A DNA stretch of 9,192 nt from Minisyncoccota bacterium. Lineage in GTDB: Bacteria > Patescibacteriota > Minisyncoccia > UBA6257 > HR35. Location: positions 1 through 9,192 of the forward strand of contig CALIVE010000079.1 in the NCBI GenBank assembly GCA_938048445.1, given 5' to 3'. Both the position numbers and the translations under genes were made by a program. Positions 1 through 5,907 of this stretch are shown in pieces. The notes under the pieces are model-generated. The model was not told the origin of the DNA and made no database searches. It was given only the letters and a program-made list of their open reading frames with translations. The first letter of the stretch is position 1, and the number at the start of each line of letters is the position of its first letter.

Positions 1-77
1 TTGTAAATTCCCTGAAGACATAAAGTAATTGAACCTCCTTCTCCACAATATTGACTTAAAGCATTTATGAGTTGCAT
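1..77 (-). CDS. Possible start of an unrecognised small protein gene, cut by the left window edge
   Basis: A minus-strand reading frame opens with ATG at 77-75 and stays open for 25 codons to the window edge. It overlaps the last 13 bases of the glycyl-tRNA synthetase gene, a spacing typical of co-transcribed genes. The visible residues include two cysteines and a Gly-Glu-Gly-Gly stretch (CGEGG); no family is recognised. There is no Shine-Dalgarno sequence before this ATG, as for the other genes here. An alternative start is the ATG at 21-19 in another frame, which has an AGGAGG at 39-34, 12 bases upstream; that string may simply be the Gly codons of the first frame. Because only 25 codons are seen, coding is plausible rather than shown, and the function is unknown. 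Confidence 0.4.
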   Translation of the reverse strand, partial: MQLINALSQYCGEGGSITLCLQGIY

Positions 78-1423
78 ATTTTTAACTTTTCTTTGAGATA
101 ACTTTCAATTTCATTTATATTAATTCTAATTTGCTGAGTTGTATCTCTATCTCTAATTGTAACTGTTTCATCTTCTAAGGTTTGGAAATCAACAGTAATA
201 CAAAAAGGTGTACCAATCTCATCTTGTCTTCGATATCTTCTTCCAATGGAACCAGAACTATCATAAACAACGGAGAAATCTTTTGAAAGAGTTTCATAAA
301 TTTTTTTTGATTTTTCGACCAATTCCTTTCTATTAGAAAGAAGGGGAAAAACAGCTACTTGAATTGGAGCGAAATAAGATTTAAACCTTAAAACTGTTCT
401 TTTTTCTAATTCACCTTTTTCATTGGGTACCTCATCTTCATCATAGGCCTCACATAGTAATGCAAAGAATATTCTTTCAACTCCAGCCGATGGTTCAATA
501 ACATAAGGAATAATTTTCTCTTTCTTTTCCTGATCAAAATAAAACAAATCTTCCTTAGAATATTCCATATGTCTTTTTAAATCATAATCTGTCCGATTGG
601 CTATACCTTCGATTTCTCCTTCACCAAAGGGAAATTTATATTTGATATCAACTGTTTTTTTGGAATAATGTGCTAATTCTTCTTTTGGAAGTTCATAGGG
701 TATTATATTTTCTTTGCTGATTCCTAAGGTTTTTATATACCAGTTTAACCTTTTTTCTAACCAAAATTTAAACCATTTTTCATCCTCTTCGGGGTTAACA
801 AAAAATTCTATTTCCATTTGTTCAAATTCTCTTATTCTAAAAATAAAGTTTTTAGGAGTAATTTCATTTCTAAAAGCTTTACCAATCTGTGCAATTCCAA
901 AAGGAAGTTTAGCTCTCATTGAGTTTATAACATTTTTGAAATTAACGAAAATTCCTTGAGCGGTTTCTGGCCTTAAATATCCTTCACTTGCTAATTCCTC
1001 GACTGGTCCAATATAGGTCTTAAACATTAAATTAAAATTTCGAGCTTCGGTAAGTTCTCCTTTACATAAGGGACATAATGCTTTATTATCTTTAATTTCT
1101 ATCTCTCCATACTCGCCTTCAAGTAAATGATCTTCACGGAATCGATTATGGCAATTTTTACATTCTACTAATCGATCATAAAAATTTTCCAAATGACCTG
1201 ATGCTTCATAAAGAACCCTTGGCCCAATTATTGTAGATTCTATTAAAAAAATATTCCCCATCGAAAGGATATCCTTTAGCCATAATTTTTTAATATTGTT
1301 TTTTAACAAGACACCAAGATGACCAAAATCATAAAAACCTTTCAATCCTCCATAAATTTCTGATGACTTATAGATAAATCCCCTTTTTTCAGCTAAGTTT
1401 ATAATTTTTTCAAGTTTGTTCAT
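65..1423 (-). CDS. glyS: Glycyl-tRNA synthetase, single-chain (alpha2) class II type
   Basis: This cytoplasmic enzyme charges tRNA-Gly with glycine using ATP. The 452-residue product has class II landmarks: an early SSEIYGG segment, ASGHLENF near residues 74-81, RPETAQG near 151-157, the motif 2 region FRNE near 184-187, and the motif 3 region EPSAGVER near 310-317. Cysteine pairs at 88/91 and 117/120 (CKNC and CPLC) form a likely zinc site. From about residue 351 the anticodon-binding domain follows, with the GSIGRRYRRQDEIGTP segment. Length and order fit the archaeal/eukaryotic-like single-chain enzyme, not the split GlyQ/GlyS enzyme. The ATG at 1423 is chosen because family members begin just before an LEKI..LAKRRGF-type segment. 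An upstream TTG at 1441 would add six residues and overlap the preceding gene. The ATG lies one base after the TAA of the Ig-like protein gene, so translation is probably coupled to it. Confidence 0.97.
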   Translation of the reverse strand: MNKLEKIINLAEKRGFIYKSSEIYGGLKGFYDFGHLGVLLKNNIKKLWLKDILSMGNIFLIESTIIGPRVLYEASGHLENFYDRLVECKNCHNRFREDHLLEGEYGEIEIKDNKALCPLCKGELTEARNFNLMFKTYIGPVEELASEGYLRPETAQGIFVNFKNVINSMRAKLPFGIAQIGKAFRNEITPKNFIFRIREFEQMEIEFFVNPEEDEKWFKFWLEKRLNWYIKTLGISKENIIPYELPKEELAHYSKKTVDIKYKFPFGEGEIEGIANRTDYDLKRHMEYSKEDLFYFDQEKKEKIIPYVIEPSAGVERIFFALLCEAYDEDEVPNEKGELEKRTVLRFKSYFAPIQVAVFPLLSNRKELVEKSKKIYETLSKDFSVVYDSSGSIGRRYRRQDEIGTPFCITVDFQTLEDETVTIRDRDTTQQIRININEIESYLKEKLKICNS

Positions 1424-1424
1424 T

Positions 1425-3284
1425 TTAATATTTACTTTCAAAACCTATGAGTCTTGGAGTTAATTCAGAAAATTTTAAATTAAAGTTTTGTAAGGAAAAT
1501 TTTCCTTGACCACTTATTTCTAAGAATGGAAGAATAACAAATTGATTAATATCACCAAATAAAGGTGGTGTAACTTCGATCTGAAACATTAATGTATAGG
1601 ATGGGTAAATATCTCCATAACCTGCTTGAATTTCATCAATTCTATAAGTAAATTCTCCAGTTTCAATATTAAATTGTAGATTGTTAACATTGAATAACCC
1701 ACCAAAAAGACCTGTTAATTTCACGCCAACAGGAATTTTTGTTTTAATTATTAAATTTTGAAAATCTTCGCCATAAGTATTAAGCTTTAGATAAAAGGAC
1801 AAAGTAGTTGGTTTTCCATTTTGTAAAGGAAAAGGTCCTGTATTTTTTACTTCAGGATCTTGGTATAAAAGAATTCTTGAAGCAGTTAATTTTCCAATGA
1901 TTCTTTTAACTGATTGAGTTTCTATTGATAGTTTTTTAGATAAAATTTGAACTTCTGGAGGTATGGATTCAGTTTCCAGGATTGCGTTTACAATTAATTC
2001 CAAATTTTTTTTGCCAGCTGGATAATTCCTAAGGGATGAGATTGTGAAAGAAACTGAATCAGATACTCCAGGATTAACATTTAATAAACTTGCCTTATTT
2101 CTTGGATTCCAGATAATTGAATTCTCATAAGGATCGAAATATCCATCAGTCCTTAAAGTTTCATAATCAAAAGGTCCTTCAAAGTTAACTTTTAATTTAA
2201 CATTTTTTAAAGGAATGGAACTTTTATTTGTCCATTTGATTATATAGGTTATTTGATCTCCTAAATTAACAACATTCTCTGAAGGTTTACTTTCAATTTC
2301 TAAAACAACTGGACTTTCAAGAATATTAATGCTGAAAAGGTAATCTTGCAATTCAAAATTCTTATTCAAATAATTTATAGTAAAATGAAGAGAATTTAAT
2401 GGTTTAACTACTGATTTTAAATATTTTGTGATTAAATAAATTTCAAATTCTGAATTGGGAGCTAAAGATAAAAATATCCATTCAAAATTTTTGTTTGGCG
2501 GAGGAGAAGCAGTTAAAATCTCATAATTGCCCTGAATATTTAGATTTACTTTTAAACTATAAGTTTTATTTGTGCTATTAACTCCTTTAATGATGATATT
2601 AAATGGTTCGTTAGTAAAAACTTTATTTGGTGTAAATACTTGTAAATTAATTGGATTTTTCTTGATAATAACATTCAATTCTTTATCAATTTGAAATTCC
2701 TGGTGCCTTTTAGGTGTTGAATAACGAAAGCTTATTTTTAACACCCTTATTTCATTAAAATTACCAAAAAAGAATAGAGGGATTTTTAATTCCCGGGAAC
2801 TTCTTGCTTGCAAATCACCAACATTGATAACTCTTTGATTTAAATTTACATTATCAGGAAAATAAATTCCTTCAGGTAAATTAATTATTAATTTCGAATC
2901 AACCAAATCATAATTAGAATTATTTTCAATCTTTATTAAGTATTCATAATCCATTAAAGGTTCAACTTCTTCAACTCCTAAAATGTTCAAATTAACTCCA
3001 CGAATATAGATGCTACGATAATAAAAAACATAACCGAAAACCAGTAAGCTGATTACAAAGAAAATGAAGACGATAAAAAATATTTTTCGAAAACTTCTCC
3101 TTAAAAAAATAGGAACTTCTTCATCATATAATACTTCTTCCCAAGTCTTTACCTTTTCAGGTTTCTTTTTTTGAACGCCCCAAATTTTTTTAATTAATCC
3201 TCGTCTTGGAGAAGGTTCAAAACCATACAATTCTCTCTCTAACTTTTCCTCAAAAGGTTTTTCTTCCTTTTCTGAATTTTGCAT
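1425..3284 (-). CDS. Membrane-anchored protein with Ig-like/DUF11-type extracellular repeats
   Basis: The 619-residue product has a charged N-terminal tail (residues 1-67, many Lys and Glu), one strongly hydrophobic segment at about 68-88, and a long beta-rich remainder. Basic residues just before the hydrophobic segment place the tail in the cytoplasm and the C-terminal 530 residues outside. The exterior looks like about four tandem Ig-like modules (roughly 109-208, 213-322, 325-455 and 480-612). The third has a DUF11-like pattern near 341-368 (GDQITYIIKWTN followed by a LKNVKLKV strand). No catalytic motif, sortase signal or C-terminal anchor is visible. A structural or adhesive envelope role is inferred from architecture alone; the exact function is unknown. 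The gene lies 19 bases after recO and one base before glyS, so it is probably in the same transcription unit. ATG 3284 is the first plausible start and has a TATAAT just upstream. There is no Shine-Dalgarno sequence. Confidence 0.8.
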   Translation of the reverse strand: MQNSEKEEKPFEEKLERELYGFEPSPRRGLIKKIWGVQKKKPEKVKTWEEVLYDEEVPIFLRRSFRKIFFIVFIFFVISLLVFGYVFYYRSIYIRGVNLNILGVEEVEPLMDYEYLIKIENNSNYDLVDSKLIINLPEGIYFPDNVNLNQRVINVGDLQARSSRELKIPLFFFGNFNEIRVLKISFRYSTPKRHQEFQIDKELNVIIKKNPINLQVFTPNKVFTNEPFNIIIKGVNSTNKTYSLKVNLNIQGNYEILTASPPPNKNFEWIFLSLAPNSEFEIYLITKYLKSVVKPLNSLHFTINYLNKNFELQDYLFSINILESPVVLEIESKPSENVVNLGDQITYIIKWTNKSSIPLKNVKLKVNFEGPFDYETLRTDGYFDPYENSIIWNPRNKASLLNVNPGVSDSVSFTISSLRNYPAGKKNLELIVNAILETESIPPEVQILSKKLSIETQSVKRIIGKLTASRILLYQDPEVKNTGPFPLQNGKPTTLSFYLKLNTYGEDFQNLIIKTKIPVGVKLTGLFGGLFNVNNLQFNIETGEFTYRIDEIQAGYGDIYPSYTLMFQIEVTPPLFGDINQFVILPFLEISGQGKFSLQNFNLKFSELTPRLIGFESKY

Positions 3285-3295
3285 TTATTTAATAA

Positions 3296-3301
3296 ATTAT
3301 A
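3296..3301 (-). promoter_or_regulatory. Candidate -10 box for the Ig-like protein gene, near-leaderless
   Basis: On the minus strand a perfect TATAAT occupies 3301-3296, in the 19-base gap between the recO stop and the ATG at 3284. Only 11 bases separate it from the ATG, so transcription starting 6-8 bases downstream would leave a 5' leader of about 3-5 bases. No convincing -35 box is seen 16-18 bases upstream, which falls inside the end of recO. AT-rich chance matches are common, so this is supported mainly by its position. Confidence 0.45.
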
Positions 3302-3303
3302 AT

Positions 3304-3966
3304 TTAAATTTCAATTTCCTTAAGGTGTTCTTTTAAAATATTTTTAACAACTTCAAATGAATTTTTCTTTTTTAAATAATTTACCTTTCCTTTAAAAAAA
3401 TTTTTGATCTCTAAATAATCTTTGACTGGAATTTTCTGATAACTATCTTTTCTGCACTTTTCACAAAAAAGATAGGATTTATATCTATAAACATCACTTT
3501 CTAAAATTTTTCCACACTTATAGCAATTTTCAATGTTTGGTTCAACTCCTAATTCCTGAAAAATTTTTAATAGAAACCACAATGGGAAATTCTTTCGAAA
3601 GCTTAAAATAAATTTATCTAAGTTAACAATTAAATTCCAAAAGTCTTCAGAGACCATAGGAAATTTAAAGATTAATAAAGTCTTTAAAGCCCAAAGATAG
3701 GTATAAGGATATAATCTAAAAACTTTATAAGGAAGTTTATAAGGTAAAAAAGAAACAAGTTTAGCGTAATTTTCTTCTTCAACCCAAAAAATTTTCCCTA
3801 AATATCCGGGCTGAACAACTGATAAAAGCTTAGCTTCCGGCCTGTTTATTCCCTTAGCAATTAATTTTTTAATTCCAAAATTTTTTGTTAAAATATAAAT
3901 TATGCTTGATTTTTCTTTTATATTTTTTTTAGTTAAAATTAGAGAATGGTCTTTTAAATAAGCCAT
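3304..3966 (-). CDS. recO: DNA repair protein RecO
   Basis: RecO helps load RecA on single-stranded DNA and anneals strands in the RecF pathway of recombinational repair, in the cytoplasm with RecR. The 220-residue product, a usual length, begins with the typical N-terminal OB-fold pattern: the LKDHSLILTKKNI opening, then strands ending in an AKGINRPEAKL segment near 38-47 that matches the family's A-R/K-G-x-R-R region, followed by QPG. A helical middle leads to a zinc-finger-like pair of CxxC motifs at 148/151 and 168/171 (CYKC and CEKC). The ATG at 3966 is chosen because this is where RecO similarity begins. The frame stays open for 57 more codons upstream, but that stretch is antisense to the protease signal segment and does not resemble RecO. 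The start codon overlaps that of the divergent protease gene, and there is no Shine-Dalgarno sequence. Confidence 0.9.
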   Translation of the reverse strand: MAYLKDHSLILTKKNIKEKSSIIYILTKNFGIKKLIAKGINRPEAKLLSVVQPGYLGKIFWVEEENYAKLVSFLPYKLPYKVFRLYPYTYLWALKTLLIFKFPMVSEDFWNLIVNLDKFILSFRKNFPLWFLLKIFQELGVEPNIENCYKCGKILESDVYRYKSYLFCEKCRKDSYQKIPVKDYLEIKNFFKGKVNYLKKKNSFEVVKNILKEHLKEIEI

Positions 3967-3967
3967 G
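3964..3967. other. Overlapping start codons of divergent recO and protease genes (CATG)
   Basis: The four bases CATG hold two initiation codons. The plus-strand ATG of the protease is at 3965-3967 and the minus-strand ATG of recO is at 3966-3964. The protease frame has an in-frame TAA at 3959-3961, so its ATG cannot lie further upstream, and no in-frame ATG follows before the codon for Met120. The RecO family alignment by eye begins at this ATG. Each gene's promoter must therefore lie inside the other's coding sequence. Weak TTTTAAA-type AT boxes occur 6-10 bases before each ATG (for example 3952-3958 on the plus strand), but neither is a convincing promoter. Confidence 0.75.
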
Positions 3968-5248
3968 AAAGAGTTTTTAAAAAAATATAAATTCCTTTTA
4001 CAATTGTTTTTAGCTATTTTAATTTTAACATTCAATTTTATTTTAGCGTATAATCTTGGCAAAAGTTTTGCCGAAAGAAATATCACTATTTTCGAAAAAA
4101 ATCCTGAATTTAAAGAAAAATATGCTGATTTATTCAATAAAGTGTGGCTAAAAATAAAAGAAAATTTTGTTGACCAATCAAAGGTAAATCCAGATAGAGC
4201 AGCTTTTGAAGCTATTCGAGGATTAGTTAAATCTTTAAATGACCCCTACTCAGATTTTTACACTCAATGGCAAACGAAAATTTTAGAGGAAGATTTAGAA
4301 GGAAAATTCTGTGGAGTCGGTATGGAAATTGGAATAAGAAACAAAGTTTTAACTGTTATTGCACCTCTTGAAGGAACTCCTGCAGATCGAGCAAAAATTC
4401 AAGCCGGTGATATTATAGTAAAAATAAATAATGAGCCAACTGAAAATATGTCTTTAGAAGAAGCTGTTTCAAAAATTAGAGGAAAATGCGGAGAGGCTGT
4501 AGTTTTAACTTTATTTAGGGAAGGTTGGGCTGAGGAAAGGGATTTTAAATTAATAAGAGAAGAAATTAAAATTCCAACCGTTAAAAGTGAATTCATTAAA
4601 CCAGATATAGGTTACATTAAAATAATTAATTTCGGTTTAAAGACAATCCCAGACTTTTTAAGTGCCTATAATGATTTAACTCAAAAAGGTGCTAAAAAAT
4701 TCATTTTAGATTTAAGAAATAATCCTGGTGGTTATTTGGAAGTAGCTATTAGATTAAGTGAATACTTTTTGCCTAGAGGTAAAATTATTCTCAAAGAAAT
4801 TTGGGGTAAAGAACAAAAAGAAAAGGTTATAAGGTCAGAAGGACCAGGTAGACTCTCTAAGTTAAAAATGGTTATAATAGTAAATAAAGGTAGTGCTTCA
4901 GCTTCAGAAATTTTTGCAGCAGCTTTAAGAGATAATCTTGGAGTAAAATTAATTGGGGAAAAGACATTTGGTAAAGGAAGTGTTCAAGAAATTTTCTATT
5001 TTGATGGAGCTTCATTACCTTTTAGAATAAAAATTGCTACTGGTAATAAAACTACAGTTGAGCTTGAAAAAGAAACTCAATCAGAAAGATATGCATTAAA
5101 ATTAACAGTGGCTAATTGGTTAACACCAAAAGGGGTTAAATTAGAAAATAATGGTTTAGAGCCTGATATAAAAATTATTGATAAAAACCCTGAAGATAAA
5201 ATAGACGAAGTACTTGAAAAGGCAATTTCAGTATTAAAATCTCTATAA
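3965..5248 (+). CDS. S41 family carboxyl-terminal processing protease (CtpA/Prc-like)
   Basis: This is a serine protease of the tail-specific family, which trims or degrades exported proteins outside the cytoplasmic membrane. The 427-residue product starts with a basic N-terminus and a hydrophobic segment at about 9-30, a signal peptide or uncleaved anchor without a lipobox. A helical region follows, including the SLNDPYSDFYT segment near 90-100 typical of the family. A PDZ domain spans about 114-186 (GVGMEIG, then PADRAKIQAGDII). The catalytic domain has the LRNNPGG segment near 250-256, the nucleophile in GSASASEI (Ser312 by register with Bacillus CtpB), and TFGKGSVQ, giving Lys337 and Gln341. 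A roughly 25-residue segment between the VQEI motif and the LKLTVANWLTPKG strand is longer than usual. The gene ends eight bases before bL9, suggesting co-transcription. There is no Shine-Dalgarno sequence before the start. Confidence 0.93.
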   Translation: MKEFLKKYKFLLQLFLAILILTFNFILAYNLGKSFAERNITIFEKNPEFKEKYADLFNKVWLKIKENFVDQSKVNPDRAAFEAIRGLVKSLNDPYSDFYTQWQTKILEEDLEGKFCGVGMEIGIRNKVLTVIAPLEGTPADRAKIQAGDIIVKINNEPTENMSLEEAVSKIRGKCGEAVVLTLFREGWAEERDFKLIREEIKIPTVKSEFIKPDIGYIKIINFGLKTIPDFLSAYNDLTQKGAKKFILDLRNNPGGYLEVAIRLSEYFLPRGKIILKEIWGKEQKEKVIRSEGPGRLSKLKMVIIVNKGSASASEIFAAALRDNLGVKLIGEKTFGKGSVQEIFYFDGASLPFRIKIATGNKTTVELEKETQSERYALKLTVANWLTPKGVKLENNGLEPDIKIIDKNPEDKIDEVLEKAISVLKSL

Positions 5249-5249
5249 A
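5244..5249 (+). promoter_or_regulatory. rplI: Weak candidate -10 box before the bL9 gene
   Basis: TATAAA overlaps the stop codon of the protease gene and lies seven bases before the bL9 ATG, the same geometry as the TATAAT upstream of clpB. A TTGAAA at 5214-5219 is 24 bases away, too far for a standard -35 box. The match could be chance in AT-rich DNA, and bL9 may simply be read from the protease transcript. Confidence 0.25.
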
Positions 5250-5256
5250 ATAAAAA

Positions 5257-5730
5257 ATGGCAAAGAGAAAAAAAGATAAAAGAGTTCCAATTTTATTATT
5301 AGAAGATATAGCCAGAACTGGAAATCGCGGTGAAATTAAAAAGGTAAAGATAGGGCATGCTCTATTTTTGGCCAGAAAAAAGCAAGCTTTAATTATTAAT
5401 CCGAAAAAATTAAAAGACTTAAGCATTCTTGAGAAATTAAAATCTAAAAAGATTGAAAAGAAAGTAAAAATGATTGAAGAAAAAAAGAAAGCTATTGAAA
5501 GTTTAGTTTTTCAATTCAATTTAAAGATTGGTAAACATGGAGAGGTTTATGATTCTCTTACTAAAGAAAAAATAAAGCAATTTTTACATAATCACAACAT
5601 AGATGTAACAAAAGATGCAATAAATTTAGAAATGCCAATAAAAGAAAAAGGTAATTATGAAATTGAAATTAATTTAGGACTTGGTGAAAAAGCTATTCTT
5701 AAGGTAATAGTAGATGAAGAAAAAGTTTAA
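5257..5730 (+). CDS. rplI: Large-subunit ribosomal protein bL9, divergent
   Basis: bL9 binds 23S rRNA near the L1 stalk and projects from the 50S surface; it affects translation fidelity. The 157-residue product keeps the two-domain plan. The N-domain has the ILLLEDIARTGNRGEIKKVK pattern of the usual VILLEDV.GLGKKGEVVEVK (about 12-31). A charged connecting helix spans about 53-83 (many Lys and Glu). The C-domain has GKHGEVYDSLTKEKI (about 92-106) and the closing MPIKEKGNYEIEINL strand (126-140). Two oddities: a basic ten-residue N-terminal extension (MAKRKKDKRV) before the position where bL9 usually starts, and loss of the conserved GYARNxLIP loop, here GHALFLARK (33-41). There is no alternative downstream start before Met72, so the extension appears real. 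The gene lies eight bases after the protease gene, and no Shine-Dalgarno sequence is seen. Confidence 0.88.
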   Translation: MAKRKKDKRVPILLLEDIARTGNRGEIKKVKIGHALFLARKKQALIINPKKLKDLSILEKLKSKKIEKKVKMIEEKKKAIESLVFQFNLKIGKHGEVYDSLTKEKIKQFLHNHNIDVTKDAINLEMPIKEKGNYEIEINLGLGEKAILKVIVDEEKV

Positions 5731-5760
5731 CAATTTGCCATTTTTTCTTAACCTATTTTT

Positions 5761-5766
5761 TATAAT
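5761..5766 (+). promoter_or_regulatory. clpB: Possible distal -10 box upstream of clpB
   Basis: A perfect TATAAT lies 31 bases after the bL9 stop. A -35-like TTGCCA at 5735-5740 (5 of 6 matches to TTGACA) is 20 bases upstream, longer than the usual 16-18 spacer. If active it would give a clpB leader of about 135 bases. It is clearly weaker than the proximal promoter candidate at 5891-5899 and may be chance. Confidence 0.25.
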
Positions 5767-5851
5767 TTGGAAAAATTTATATTTTCTGGAGACGATATAG
5801 TTATTTAATTTTTGTTTTCACATATGGCAATTAATGAAAAACTAAATAATA

Positions 5852-5868
5852 GTAAAAAGGTTTTTTAC
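5852..5868. repeat. Short inverted repeat upstream of the clpB promoter
   Basis: GTAAAAA (5852-5858) and TTTTTAC (5862-5868) form a perfect 7-base inverted repeat around a 3-base spacer, followed by a T-rich stretch to 5880. It ends 25 bases before the clpB -10 box. It could be a weak intrinsic terminator for the bL9 transcript or an operator, but the stem has only one G-C pair, so it may be meaningless. It is not a CIRCE element. Confidence 0.3.
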
Positions 5869-5890
5869 ACTTTTTAATTTTCGCAATTTA

Positions 5891-5899
5891 TGTTATAAT
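5891..5899 (+). promoter_or_regulatory. clpB: Extended -10 promoter of clpB, probably giving a leaderless mRNA
   Basis: TGTTATAAT is a perfect extended -10 element (TG, one base, then TATAAT at 5894-5899). Eight bases separate it from the ATG of clpB at 5908, so a start site 6-8 bases downstream falls at or just before the A of the ATG. No good -35 is found at normal spacing (5871-5876 reads TTTTTA), but extended -10 promoters can work without one. There is no ribosome binding site between promoter and ATG, which agrees with leaderless translation. No CIRCE (TTAGCACTC/GAGTGCTAA) or other known heat-shock operator is visible nearby. Confidence 0.65.
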
Positions 5900-5907
5900 T
5901 TAAAAAT

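Noticed and set aside
714..959. Plus-strand open frame inside glyS; similar antisense frames at 4399-4596, 5175-5426, 6192-6413 and 8265-8450
   Set aside because: Each lies opposite a well-supported gene, shows no family similarity, and is low-complexity sequence expected from the reverse strand of AT-rich coding DNA.
1424..1441. TTG start for glyS six codons upstream
   Set aside because: It would overlap the preceding gene, whereas the ATG at 1423 follows its stop by one base and matches the family's N-terminal pattern.
3967..4137. N-terminal extension of RecO by 57 residues from an upstream ATG at 4137
   Set aside because: The extra stretch is antisense to the signal segment of the protease, does not resemble RecO, and the family pattern begins at the ATG at 3966.
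5824..5877. 17-codon ATG frame in the region before clpB, a possible leader peptide
   Set aside because: There is no ribosome binding site and no recognisable attenuation structure, and it overlaps the inverted repeat. A short open frame is expected by chance here.
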